Assembly: GCA_963827785.1 (NCBI GenBank)
Contig: CAWHCT010000008.1
Coordinates: 124,001 to 188,000, forward strand
Origin: Site-B1 sp963827785
GTDB taxonomy: Bacteria; Bacteroidota; Bacteroidia; Flavobacteriales; Flavobacteriaceae
Reading direction: 5' to 3'
Length of the DNA stretch: 64,000 nucleotides
Shown here: in pieces, positions 9,206 to 17,629 of the stretch
Layout: each line of letters opens with the position of its first letter
Position numbering within the stretch: position 1 is the first letter of the stretch
Notes under the pieces: model-generated
Databases searched by the model: none
Told to the model about the DNA's origin: nothing
Seen by the model: the letters and a program-made list of their open reading frames with translations, nothing else
Made by a program: the position numbers and the translations under genes

Positions 9206-9213
9206 CAAAAATA
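9206..9213 (-). promoter_or_regulatory. Candidate -7 box for the TPR-ribH operon
   Basis: On the minus strand this reads TATTTTTG, an exact match to the Bacteroidetes -7 consensus TAnnTTTG, 21 bp before the ATG at 9184. No clear TTTG element lies about 20 bp further upstream, so support is limited to one box and its position. Confidence 0.4.
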
Positions 9214-9311
9214 AAATATTTATTGGTATTTAAAAGGTTATTTATTTGTTATTTTTCAATAATTTGCACATCCCATTTTTTATCTAAAAACAGCTACAAT
9301 TTTCAATTTAT

Positions 9312-10391
9312 ATGATTCTAAAATCGCTGTCACTTGTTAACTATAAAAACTTTGACTCTAAAAATTTCAGTTTTGATGAAAAAATAAACTGTATTGTAGG
9401 TCAAAATGGAATAGGAAAAACAAATATTCTTGATGCGATCTACCATTTGTCATTTGGTAAGAGTTATTTCAATCCTGTAGCAACTCAAAACATTAAACAT
9501 AATGAGGATTTCTTTGTTATTGATGGAGAATACCAAAAAGGATCTAAAGTTGAAAAAATAATTGTCAGTTTAAAACGTGGTCATAAGAAAATTATTAAAC
9601 GTAATTCAAAATCTTATGAAAAATTCAGTGATCATGTAGGTTTTCTGCCTTTGGTAATTATTTCACCTGCTGACAGAGATTTGATCATTGAGGGTAGTGA
9701 CATCAGAAGAAAATTTATTGACAGTGTTATTTCACAAAGTGACAGGGGTTATTTGAAGGATCTAATAATGTACAACAAGGTTCTTGTTCAACGCAATTCT
9801 TTGTTAAAATATTTTATGGTTAATAATACCTTTAACAGTGATACCTTAGATATTTACAATCAGCAATTGAGTGACTTTGGCTCTAACATCTTTAAAAAAA
9901 GAAACACATTTTTAAAAGAATTCATTCCAATATTCATGGAAAGATATCAAAGTATAAGCAGTGGAAATGAGGTTGTAAACATTACATATAAAAGCGATTT
10001 ATTTCAAAAAGATTTAACTAAGTTACTGGAAGAAAATTTAAATAGGGACAGAGCTCTTCAGTATACGAGTGTTGGAATCCATAAGGATGACTTGGAATTT
10101 AACATTGAAAACTATACTATAAAAAAGTTTGGAAGTCAGGGCCAGCAAAAATCTTTTCTTGTGGCATTAAAGCTGGCTCAATTTGATTTTATTAAAGACC
10201 ATAGTGGAGTTAATCCTATTTTATTACTGGATGACATTTTTGATAAACTTGACGAACAGCGAGTGGCACAGTTGATCAAACTTGTTGATGATGAAAATTT
10301 TGGCCAATTGTTCATCAGTGATACACATGCAGAAAGAACGGAAGAAGTTGTAAAGCAAACACATCAATCGTACAAAATATTCAAACTATGA
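9312..10391 (+). CDS. recF: DNA replication and repair protein RecF
   Basis: SMC/Rad50-like ATPase that helps load RecA at single-strand gaps with RecO and RecR. The 359-residue length is typical. Walker A is GQNGIGKTN (about residues 30-38), the ABC-type signature is FGSQGQQKS (about 272-280), and Walker B with the D-loop is LLLDDIFDKLD (about 303-313), followed by FISDTHAER. The gene overlaps the following lipoprotein gene by 4 bp (ATGA). It is divergent from the TPR gene, leaving about 127 bp that must hold both promoters. Confidence 0.97.
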   Translation: MILKSLSLVNYKNFDSKNFSFDEKINCIVGQNGIGKTNILDAIYHLSFGKSYFNPVATQNIKHNEDFFVIDGEYQKGSKVEKIIVSLKRGHKKIIKRNSKSYEKFSDHVGFLPLVIISPADRDLIIEGSDIRRKFIDSVISQSDRGYLKDLIMYNKVLVQRNSLLKYFMVNNTFNSDTLDIYNQQLSDFGSNIFKKRNTFLKEFIPIFMERYQSISSGNEVVNITYKSDLFQKDLTKLLEENLNRDRALQYTSVGIHKDDLEFNIENYTIKKFGSQGQQKSFLVALKLAQFDFIKDHSGVNPILLLDDIFDKLDEQRVAQLIKLVDDENFGQLFISDTHAERTEEVVKQTHQSYKIFKL

Positions 10392-10804
10392 AACGACTAA
10401 TAATATTAACATTTGTGATTATTTTCGCTGGTTGCAAGAAAAATGTTGAAACCTACATAGCTTACCTCCCTGGATACTGGGAAATTGAAAAGGTGCTATT
10501 AGCAGATGGAACCGAACGTGAATACAGTTATAACGAAACCATTGAATATTTCTCATTTTCTGATAGTTTAACCGGACTAAGAAAAAAACTAAAACCGAGC
10601 CTTGATGGTAAATTCACTTCTTTTAATACCTCAGAATCTTTTAGGATTGCAATTGAAAATGATAGTTTAAACATTTATTACAAAACTCCTTTTGATACCT
10701 GGAAAGAAACCATTCTGTTCGCTAATGATGAACAACTCAAAATAATCAACAGCAATAAAAATGTATATTTATACAAACGATATATTCCTTTAAAAATAGA
10801 ATAA
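10388..10804 (+). CDS. Small lipoprotein of unknown function between recF and DUF721
   Basis: A 138-residue protein with a lipoprotein signal peptide: a basic start, a hydrophobic core and the lipobox IFAGC (Cys 16), followed by KK. The mature part includes LPGYWEIEKVLLADG, the look of a lipocalin-like or DUF4488-type small beta-barrel, and ends in YLYKRYIPLKIE. No function can be assigned. It overlaps recF by 4 bp and the next gene by 1 bp, so it is translated with two DNA-metabolism genes although it is predicted to sit in the envelope. Confidence 0.75.
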   Translation: MKRLIILTFVIIFAGCKKNVETYIAYLPGYWEIEKVLLADGTEREYSYNETIEYFSFSDSLTGLRKKLKPSLDGKFTSFNTSESFRIAIENDSLNIYYKTPFDTWKETILFANDEQLKIINSNKNVYLYKRYIPLKIE

Positions 10805-11100
10805 TGACTAAGCGTCACAATGAACATATAAGTATTTCCGAGGCCCTCAAAGAATTTGTAGAATCAAATCGTTTACAAACAGGGCTGGATAAAATAAATG
10901 TATCTGAAGCGTGGACTGCGGTCATGGGAAATGGAGTAAATAGCTATACCACAGCCGTTAAGCTCGAAAGAAATACATTATATGTACAATTAAACTCTTC
11001 AGTCTTGAGAGAAGAGCTGAGTTATGGCAAGGAAAAGATCATAGACATGTTGAACGAATCTTTGGGTAAGGATCTGATAAAAAAATTGGTCCTAAAATAG
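10804..11100 (+). CDS. DUF721 (DciA-like) protein
   Basis: A 98-residue DUF721 protein. In bacteria without DnaC, DUF721/DciA proteins are associated with loading of the replicative helicase DnaB. Family traits seen are the N-terminal ISEALKEFVESNRLQTGL helix, VSEAWTAVMGNGVNSYT, and the KH-like core LYVQLNSSVLREELSYGKE. Bacteroidetes versions lack long tails, as here. It overlaps the lipoprotein gene by one base. Assignment to the family is firm; the helicase-loading role is by analogy. Confidence 0.88.
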   Translation: MTKRHNEHISISEALKEFVESNRLQTGLDKINVSEAWTAVMGNGVNSYTTAVKLERNTLYVQLNSSVLREELSYGKEKIIDMLNESLGKDLIKKLVLK

Positions 11101-11203
11101 ATCTCGATTGATTATTTGGTCCATTTTAGGTCGAAAACAAACCTTTTTTCAATAAAAATAAATAATTTTTTGAAAAAACACGTAATAGTAAAATAATTGG
11201 CAC

Positions 11204-11211
11204 TATGTTTG
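11204..11211 (+). promoter_or_regulatory. Candidate -7 box of the cold-shock gene
   Basis: TATGTTTG matches the Bacteroidetes -7 consensus TAnnTTTG exactly and lies 31 bp before the cold-shock ATG, giving a leader of about 25 nt. This is short compared with the long regulated leader of enterobacterial cspA. A matching TTTG at the right -33 distance was not found. Confidence 0.45.
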
Positions 11212-11242
11212 CAACTTATAAATAAAATTAAATTTTAAAACA

Positions 11243-11434
11243 ATGAGTAAAGGAACAGTTAAGTTCTTCAATGACGCCAAAGGATTTGGATTCATAACAG
11301 AAGAAGGTTCAAACAAGGAGCACTTTGTGCACTTTTCAGGTCTAATTGATGAAATTCGCGAAGGCGATGAAGTTGAATTCGATCTAACAGAAGGTAAAAA
11401 AGGATTAAACGCAGTAAACGTAAAAGTTATCTAA
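11243..11434 (+). CDS. cspA: Cold-shock domain protein
   Basis: A 63-residue single cold-shock domain that binds single-stranded RNA/DNA and melts RNA structure. RNP1 is KGFGFI (residues 13-18) and RNP2 is the variant EHFVHF (26-31), where the usual form is DVFVHF. The length is slightly below the 66-70 residues of Gram-negative CspA. The gene stands alone between the recF operon and a bidirectional terminator. Whether it is cold induced cannot be seen; the leader is short. Confidence 0.95.
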   Translation: MSKGTVKFFNDAKGFGFITEEGSNKEHFVHFSGLIDEIREGDEVEFDLTEGKKGLNAVNVKVI

Positions 11435-11460
11435 TATATACGCTTAAACTTTTTAGAACA

Positions 11461-11490
11461 AAAAAACGCAACCAATTGGTTGCGTTTTTT
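11461..11490. terminator. Bidirectional terminator between the cold-shock gene and ndk
   Basis: A strong hairpin with arms AACGCAACC and GGTTGCGTT around an AATT centre, flanked by A-runs on the left and T-runs on the right, so it can end transcription from both convergent genes. Confidence 0.9.
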
Positions 11491-11510
11491 ATTTGTAATC
11501 TTTAAAGTTC

Positions 11511-11930
11511 TTAAAACATTTCTCTTCCCGAAAAATGAAAACGCCCTTCAATTTCAGCATTATCATCACTGTCACTTCCATGTACAGCATTTTCACTTAT
11601 TGACTCTGCAAATAATTTACGAATAGTTCCATCTGCCGCTTCAGCCGGATTGGTGGCGCCGATAAGCGTTCTAAAATCATCTACAGCATTTTCTTTTTCT
11701 AAAATTGCTGCTACAATTGGACCTCGTGTCATGTATTCCACCAATTCACCAAAAAATGGTCGCTCTTTATGTATTGCATAAAATGTCTTTGCATCAGATT
11801 TTGTCATCTGGGTTAACTTCATTGCTACAATTCTAAATCCTGAAGCAGTTATTTTTTCTAAAATTGCCCCGATGTGTCCTTTTTCAACAGCATCTGGCTT
11901 TAGCATTGTGAATGTTCTGTTTGTTGCCAT
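11511..11930 (-). CDS. ndk: Nucleoside diphosphate kinase
   Basis: Transfers the gamma phosphate of ATP to NDPs through a phospho-histidine, balancing NTP pools in the cytosol. At 139 residues it has the standard length. Visible are the N-terminal FTMLKPDAVEKG, the KERPFFGELVEYM kinase loop, GATNPAEAADGTIR, and the active-site ENAVHGSDS with His at about 117. The gene is monocistronic, ending at the shared hairpin. Confidence 0.97.
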   Translation of the reverse strand: MATNRTFTMLKPDAVEKGHIGAILEKITASGFRIVAMKLTQMTKSDAKTFYAIHKERPFFGELVEYMTRGPIVAAILEKENAVDDFRTLIGATNPAEAADGTIRKLFAESISENAVHGSDSDDNAEIEGRFHFSGREMF

Positions 11931-12238
11931 TTGTTCTTTTTAATTTACTCGGATATTTTGAATATTGATAATAGGTCTTCGTGAACTCACAAATTTAAAA
12001 TCCTTATTCCATAATTAAGAATATCCTGAAAGTTTCGGGCAAATGTAATATATTTATATTTAGTTCCAAATCTTATTGGACGAGTTACAATTATATTATT
12101 AATACAGTAATCATAGACTTTTTTGTGATCGATTGTCAGTTTAAAAATATAATACCAATTAATATTTTTGAAATAATCAAGTTTAAAAGTGGCACTTGAG
12201 GTTCACAATTTATTGTATAAATTGTATATTCGTTGTCT
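11931..12238. other. Intergenic region between divergent ndk and the DHH phosphoesterase gene
   Basis: About 308 bp, very AT-rich, without an open frame that looks coding. The only motif noticed is TAAATTTG on the minus strand at 11990-11997, an exact TAnnTTTG match placed about 60 bp upstream of ndk and a reasonable ndk promoter. On the plus strand TATATTCG (12225-12232), one mismatch from consensus, sits just before the next gene. Nothing else was recognised. Confidence 0.4.
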
Positions 12239-13252
12239 ATGAATAAAAAGGACTTAGCAAAGGTTAATCAGCTTCTATCTTCACCAAAAAAAATTGTTAT
12301 TGTATCTCACAAAAACCCTGATGGCGATGCAATTGGTTCCAGTTTAGGTCTATACCATTTTTTAGTTAAATTAAATCATGATGCTAGTGTTGTTATGCCC
12401 AATGACTATCCGGATTTTTTAAAATGGATGCCGGATCAACATATCATTAAAGACTATGAAAATACTAAAGAAATAGCCAACAGCTTAATAGATGGCGCAG
12501 ACATTATTTTTACTTTAGATTTCAATTCCTTGGAACGTGCCGGAGAAATGGAAACTTGCTTAAAAAATAGTACCGCAATTAAAATAATGATAGACCACCA
12601 TCAACAGCCTGGTGACTATGCAAATTATGTATATTCTGATGTTACTATTTGCTCAACAAGTCAAATGATATATCACTTTATAACCATGCTGGGAAAAGAT
12701 CATCTTATTGATAAAAATATCGGGACGTGTCTCTACACAGGAATTATGACAGACACAGGTTCTTTTAGATTCGCTTCTACAACAAGTACCACCCATAGAG
12801 TGGTGGCCGATTTAATTGATAAAGGTGTCCAAAATTCGATTATTCACAATAATGTATATGATACAAACAGCTACGGCCGACTGCAACTTCTTGGTTGCGC
12901 ACTGAACAATTTAAAAGTGATCCCGGAATTAAAGACCTCATATATTACACTATCGCAAAAAGAACTGAATAAATATAATTTTAGGAAGGGAGATACCGAA
13001 GGAGTTGTTAATTATGGATTATCCTTAAAAGATGTAATTTTTGCCGCTATTTTTATTGAGCATAAACAGGAAGGAATTATAAAGATCTCATTCAGGTCCA
13101 ATGGTAATTTCTCTGTGAATGAATTTGCAAGAGCCCATTTTGGGGGTGGTGGCCATACAAATGCTGCAGGTGGGCGAAGTAATTTATCTTTGAACAAAAC
13201 AGTTGAAAAATTTATTAGTATCTTGCCAGACTATAAAAAAGACCTCAAATAA
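12239..13252 (+). CDS. DHH/DHHA1 phosphoesterase, NrnA-like oligoribonuclease/pAp phosphatase
   Basis: A 337-residue two-domain phosphoesterase. NrnA-type enzymes degrade short RNA oligomers or dinucleotides and dephosphorylate pAp in the cytosol using Mn2+. The DHH domain shows VSHKNPDGDAIGSS (His 24, Asp 28 and Asp 30), TLDFNSLER and the MIDHHQQPGD motif; the DHHA1 domain shows the GGGGHTNAAGG substrate loop near residue 302. The ATG at 12239 is used; a TTG two codons earlier is unlikely. The stop overlaps the gldI start (TAATG), an arrangement common in gliding Flavobacteria. Confidence 0.93.
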   Translation: MNKKDLAKVNQLLSSPKKIVIVSHKNPDGDAIGSSLGLYHFLVKLNHDASVVMPNDYPDFLKWMPDQHIIKDYENTKEIANSLIDGADIIFTLDFNSLERAGEMETCLKNSTAIKIMIDHHQQPGDYANYVYSDVTICSTSQMIYHFITMLGKDHLIDKNIGTCLYTGIMTDTGSFRFASTTSTTHRVVADLIDKGVQNSIIHNNVYDTNSYGRLQLLGCALNNLKVIPELKTSYITLSQKELNKYNFRKGDTEGVVNYGLSLKDVIFAAIFIEHKQEGIIKISFRSNGNFSVNEFARAHFGGGGHTNAAGGRSNLSLNKTVEKFISILPDYKKDLK

Positions 13253-13797
13253 TGAACAAATTATCGTCAATTATTATAGTCCTATTAGTATTTGTTTCTT
13301 GTAAATCGCCTGAAGCGCGTAAACCGGTTTCAGTAAAAACAGGAACGTTTATGGACGCTTCAGTTGTCAGGAATAAAGCTCTGCATGAAAAACAAAAAAA
13401 ATTGTTTGAAAACTACATGGCTGAAAATCCTGAAAAGCAATACATTGCTTCATCCAATGGATTTTGGTATGCTTACAATTCCGAAAGAAGTACAGACACA
13501 ATTACAGCCAAATTCGGTGACCTTATAAATTTTGATTTTGACATAAAACGCACCAATGGTAAAATAATTTATACGAAGGAAGAATTAAAGACCAGAAATT
13601 ATTCTATGGATCAGGAAAAATTGTTTTCAGGTTTACGAGAAGGCCTTAAACTTATGAAAAAAGGTGAAACCGTAACTTTTTTATTTCCTTCTCAAAAAGC
13701 ATTTGGCTATTATGGCGATAATGACAAAATAGGTACAAATGTCCCAATAATATGTGAAGTCACAGTAAATTCAATAACAAAAAACGATTCTAATTAA
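13252..13797 (+). CDS. gldI: Gliding-motility-associated FKBP-type prolyl isomerase lipoprotein GldI
   Basis: GldI is a lipoprotein with an FKBP-like prolyl isomerase domain, needed for gliding and type IX secretion in Flavobacterium and probably acting as a periplasmic folding helper. The signal peptide ends in the lipobox FVSC (Cys 17). The FKBP domain covers about residues 80-175, with FSGLREGLKLMKKGETVTFL and FPSQKAFGYYG clearly of the FKBP type. The 181-residue length fits. It overlaps the phosphoesterase gene by one base and is 1 bp before another prolyl isomerase gene. Confidence 0.92.
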   Translation: MNKLSSIIIVLLVFVSCKSPEARKPVSVKTGTFMDASVVRNKALHEKQKKLFENYMAENPEKQYIASSNGFWYAYNSERSTDTITAKFGDLINFDFDIKRTNGKIIYTKEELKTRNYSMDQEKLFSGLREGLKLMKKGETVTFLFPSQKAFGYYGDNDKIGTNVPIICEVTVNSITKNDSN

Positions 13798-13798
13798 T

Positions 13799-14983
13799 AT
13801 GAAAATTTTTAAAGTTCCAATGACAGTTTTCTTACTTGCTCTATTAATGAGTGCGACATCTTGTAATAATAAATATCAAGATCTTGAAGATGGCTTATAT
13901 GCCGAAATTATTACTAATAAAGGTACAATGATTGCCAAGTTAGAATTTGAAAAAGCTCCGGTAACCGTAGCTAATTTTGTTGCCTTAGCAGAAGGCAACC
14001 ATCCGTTACTGGCTGATTCTCTTAAAGGTAAAAAATTCTATAACGGAATTATCTTTCACAGGGTCATGGACAAATTTATGATACAAGGTGGTGATCCAAC
14101 CGGAACCGGTTCTGGTAGTCCTGGGTTCAAATTTGAAGATGAATTTCATCCCGATCTTAAACATGATAAACCGGGGATTCTATCCATGGCCAATTCTGGT
14201 CCTGCGACAAACGGAAGTCAATTCTTTATAACAGAAGTCCCTACACCAAATCTTGATAATAGACACGCAGTTTTTGGAGAACTGGTAAAAGGCCTTGAAG
14301 TACAAGACTCAATTTCAAATGTTGAAACAAATAAACCAAGTAATAAACCTATAGATGATGTTGTAATTCAGGAAGTAAACATCATTAGGGTTGGTTTAGC
14401 TGCCAAAACATTTGATGCTCCAAAAGTTTTTACAGAAGAATTACCTAAAATTAAGGAGAAACAAGAAAAATTAAGAGAAGAGCAACGATTAAAAGCCGAG
14501 GAACAACAAAAAATAAGAGAAGCTAAAAATGTAGAGGCTGCAAAGGATGTTAAACCATTACTTGATGGATATTTGAGCAAGGCTAAAGCTTCAGCTTCAG
14601 GATTAAAGACTTTCACTATTACAAAAGGAACTGGTGAAAAACCAAGCCAGGGAGCTAATGTTAAAGTTAATTACGAAGGATATTTTACTGATGGCCGATT
14701 ATTCGATAGTAATAGGAAAGAAATTGAAGAAAAGCATGGAATGCTAAACCCAATGAAAGTGCAAAGAGATATGTACAATCCTATGCCTATGCAAATAAGT
14801 GCTGATGCACGTATGATTGCCGGATTTAAAGAAGCAGTAGCACAACTGAAAGTTGGTGACAAAGCATTTTTCTATTTGCCTTATCACTTGGCTTATGGTG
14901 AAAGAGCTAATGGGCCTATACCGGCTAAAGCTGATCTAATTTTTATTATTGAAATGGTTGAGATCGTAAAACCACAGAATTAA
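13799..14983 (+). CDS. Cyclophilin-FKBP fusion prolyl isomerase, lipoprotein
   Basis: A 394-residue protein holding two unrelated prolyl isomerase folds. It begins with a lipoprotein signal (lipobox SATSC, Cys 22). Residues about 35-200 are a cyclophilin domain with GIIFHRVMDKFMIQGGDP and NGSQFFIT. Residues 215-255 are a charged coiled-coil-like linker rich in Lys and Glu. Residues about 265-393 are an FKBP domain with VNYEGYFTDGRLFDS, MIAGFKEAVAQLKVGDK and LPYHLAYGERANGPIP. It lies 1 bp after gldI and probably works with it in folding exported proteins. A terminator follows. Confidence 0.93.
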   Translation: MKIFKVPMTVFLLALLMSATSCNNKYQDLEDGLYAEIITNKGTMIAKLEFEKAPVTVANFVALAEGNHPLLADSLKGKKFYNGIIFHRVMDKFMIQGGDPTGTGSGSPGFKFEDEFHPDLKHDKPGILSMANSGPATNGSQFFITEVPTPNLDNRHAVFGELVKGLEVQDSISNVETNKPSNKPIDDVVIQEVNIIRVGLAAKTFDAPKVFTEELPKIKEKQEKLREEQRLKAEEQQKIREAKNVEAAKDVKPLLDGYLSKAKASASGLKTFTITKGTGEKPSQGANVKVNYEGYFTDGRLFDSNRKEIEEKHGMLNPMKVQRDMYNPMPMQISADARMIAGFKEAVAQLKVGDKAFFYLPYHLAYGERANGPIPAKADLIFIIEMVEIVKPQN

Positions 14984-15007
14984 ATTTTAACAATAACTCA
15001 TATCAAT

Positions 15008-15035
15008 AAAAAAGCCGCTTTTAAGCGGCTTTTTT
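15008..15035. terminator. Bidirectional terminator between the PPIase fusion and pepD
   Basis: Hairpin with arms GCCGCTT and AAGCGGC around TT, preceded by six A and followed by six T, so it serves both convergent transcripts. It directly abuts the pepD stop codon. Confidence 0.92.
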
Positions 15036-15036
15036 A

Positions 15037-16499
15037 TTACTTTTTAGGTATATTTTTAAGTATCTCTAAAACGAATTTATAATACTTCTGCGCTGATGAT
15101 ATGCTAGCTCTTTCGTCAGGAGAATGAGCTCCACGAATGGTTGGTCCAAAACTTATCATATCCATTTCCGGATAATTAGTGCCTAAAATACCACATTCCA
15201 AGCCTGCGTGACAAGCCGCCACATTTGCTTTTTTACCATTCATATCTAAATAAAGTTTTTCCATAACTTTTAAAATCGCTGAATCCATATTTGGAGCCCA
15301 GCCAGGATAACTTCCGGAGAATTCTACATCACAACCAGCCAATTCAAATGTCGCTTTCAAAGTATTTGCGAGATCCATTTTTGAGCTTTCAACCGAACTT
15401 CTGGTTAAACATGCAATTTTTACAGCTCCATCCTTTACTATAACTCTGGCAATATTATTAGAAGTTTCTACAAGATCAGGAATATCTGCACTCATTCTGT
15501 ATACACCATTCCATGCCGCATTTAACCCATTGACCAACAGTTTCTGAGTTTTTACTTCCATTACTTTTTTAGGCGGATCTAATTCTGCAATTTCCACTTG
15601 TAGTTCAGGTTCCATCGTTTTCAATTCGTTCTTAATTGCTTTGGAAAGTTCTTTGATAGCTTTTACAAAATCTACTTTCTTTTCAGAATCAACAGCAACG
15701 ATAGTCTTACTTTCTCTGGGAATCGCATTTCGCAAACTACCACCATCTATTTCGGATATCAACATTCCAAATCCTCCCAAACCTTCAAATAATAATCTAT
15801 TCAATATTTTATTGGAATTACCAAGTCCTTTATGAATATCCATTCCTGAATGTCCGCCTTGTAATCCTTTGACTTTAATCAAAAATCCTGTTTTGGACTT
15901 TGGAGTTGTAATTTCCTGATATGTTCTTGTGGCAGTTACATCAATGCCTCCAGCACAACCTACTCCAATTTCATCATCTTCTTCTGTATCTAGATTCAAA
16001 AGGATCTCACCATTTAACAAACCACCTTTTAATCCCATAGCGCCTGTCATTCCTGTTTCTTCATCAATAGTAAACAAAGCTTCAATTGCAGGATGAGGAA
16101 TATCTTTACTTTCTAATATTGCCATAATAGTAGCCACTCCCAACCCATTATCTGCCCCAAGTGTTGTTCCTTTTGCTTTTACCCAATCTCCGTCAATATA
16201 CATTTCTATTCCTTGTGTATCAAAATCAAAATCTGTATCAGCATTTTTTTGATGTACCATATCAAGATGGGATTGTAAAACAACAGTTTTTCTATCCTGT
16301 CCATTCCTGAAGTTGCCGGTTTTTTAATAATAACATTACCCACTTCATCTTCAAAAGTTTCTAGACCAAGGTTTTTTCCGAATTCTTTCATAAATGCAAT
16401 AACTCGTTCTTCTTTTTTTGAAGCTCTTGGCACAGCATTCAATTTTGCAAAATTTTTCCACAGATTTTGTGGCTTTAATTTTAATATTTCTGGATTCAT
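15037..16499 (-). pseudogene. pepD: Aminoacyl-histidine dipeptidase PepD, with one frameshift
   Basis: M20C-family cytosolic zinc dipeptidase that hydrolyses Xaa-His and other dipeptides. The protein starts MNPEILKLKPQNLWKNF at 16499, reads through NAVPRASKKEE to VIIKKPATSGM, then needs one missing base near 16301 to continue as QDRKTVVLQSHLDMVHQ. After that it is open to the stop, including GADNGLGVATIMAI, FTIDEETGMTGAMGL (catalytic Glu-Glu), LNLDTEEDDEIGVGCAGG, LKGGHSGMDIHKG-like and ACHAGLECGIL. The shift falls just before the first metal-binding His of SHLDMV. One restored G gives the expected sequence, so a sequence error is likely. Confidence 0.92.
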
Positions 16500-16552
16500 T
16501 TCATATAATTTAAAGTACTCTCAAAGGTACAAATAGAATTGGTTTTTTTAGT

Positions 16553-16560
16553 TACATTTG
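16553..16560 (+). promoter_or_regulatory. Candidate -7 box almost touching the DUF3810 start
   Basis: TACATTTG is an exact TAnnTTTG match and ends only 4 bp before the ATG at 16565. If used, transcription would begin at or next to the start codon and give a leaderless mRNA. No TTTG at the usual -33 spacing was found, so this rests on one box. Confidence 0.4.
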
Positions 16561-16564
16561 AACA

Positions 16565-17629
16565 ATGTTTAAGTATAAAAAAACTATAATTGCCTTTTCA
16601 ATAATCCCAATATTTTTAGCTGTTAAACTGCTGGGAAGCAATCACGAATTGATAGAAACCTACTACACAAATGGATTATATCAATTTACATCTAGATTGT
16701 TGCGGTATGTTTTTGGATGGTTACCCTTTTCTTTTGGAGATTTGTTTTATGCCCTGGCCATTATTTATATGATAAGGTGGTTAATAAGGAATAGGAGACG
16801 TTTTACTAAAGACACCAAACACTGGTTTTTGGATGTTTTCAGTTTTATTTCCATATTCTATTTTGCTTTTCATTTGTTTTGGGGAATGAACTATTACAGG
16901 ATCCCATTAAATGAATCATTGGGAATAGAAAAGGAATACACAACCGAACAATTAGTTGATATCACTAAAAGATTAATTGAGAAAACGAATGCCATTCAAA
17001 TGGAGATCACTAATAATGATACACTAAAAGTATTGATTCCTTATAGTAAAAGCGAGATCCTTAGAAAAGCACCTGAGGGTTATAAGAATTTAGAGAAGGA
17101 CTATCCACAGTGGAAGTACCAGCCAAACAGCATTAAAAAATCCTTGTTCAGTTTACCTTTGACTTATATGGGTTTTAGTGGTTATTTAAATCCGTTAACA
17201 AATGAAGCTCAGGTTGACGCCTTGATCCCTGTTTACAAATTCCCTACTACAACAAGCCATGAAATTGCGCATCAATTAGGTTATGCTGCAGAAAACGAAG
17301 CGAATTTTTTAGGGTGCATGGCTTCTATAAGTCATGAAGATATTTATTTTGTTTACTCAGGATATGCATTTGCGCTTAGACATTGTGTCAATGAGATTTA
17401 TAATCGGGACCCGGAATTATTTCAAATTTTAGTTGAAAGTATCAATAAAGGTGTTAGAAAAAATTATAAAGAAGTACGTGATTTTTGGGATCAGTATAAA
17501 AATCCGACTGAACCTTTATTTAAATCAACTTATAATGCCTATTTGGAAGCGAACGACCAAGAAGGCGGAATGGAAAGTTACAGTTATGTTGTGGCTTTAA
17601 TTGTAAATTATTTTGATGATAAGATTTAA
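16565..17629 (+). CDS. DUF3810 membrane-anchored zinc metallopeptidase-like protein
   Basis: A 354-residue protein with three predicted membrane helices in the first 110 residues and a soluble C-terminal region. It carries a gluzincin-like motif: TTSHEIAHQLGYAAENEANF, with HExxH at about residues 232-236 and candidate third-ligand Glu at 243-245, followed by the helix YAFALRHCVNEIYNRD. DUF3810 is found mainly in Bacteroidetes and Firmicutes; substrates are unknown. Proteolysis is inferred from the motif. The stop is directly followed by the ATG of the methyltransferase gene. Confidence 0.88.
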   Translation: MFKYKKTIIAFSIIPIFLAVKLLGSNHELIETYYTNGLYQFTSRLLRYVFGWLPFSFGDLFYALAIIYMIRWLIRNRRRFTKDTKHWFLDVFSFISIFYFAFHLFWGMNYYRIPLNESLGIEKEYTTEQLVDITKRLIEKTNAIQMEITNNDTLKVLIPYSKSEILRKAPEGYKNLEKDYPQWKYQPNSIKKSLFSLPLTYMGFSGYLNPLTNEAQVDALIPVYKFPTTTSHEIAHQLGYAAENEANFLGCMASISHEDIYFVYSGYAFALRHCVNEIYNRDPELFQILVESINKGVRKNYKEVRDFWDQYKNPTEPLFKSTYNAYLEANDQEGGMESYSYVVALIVNYFDDKI

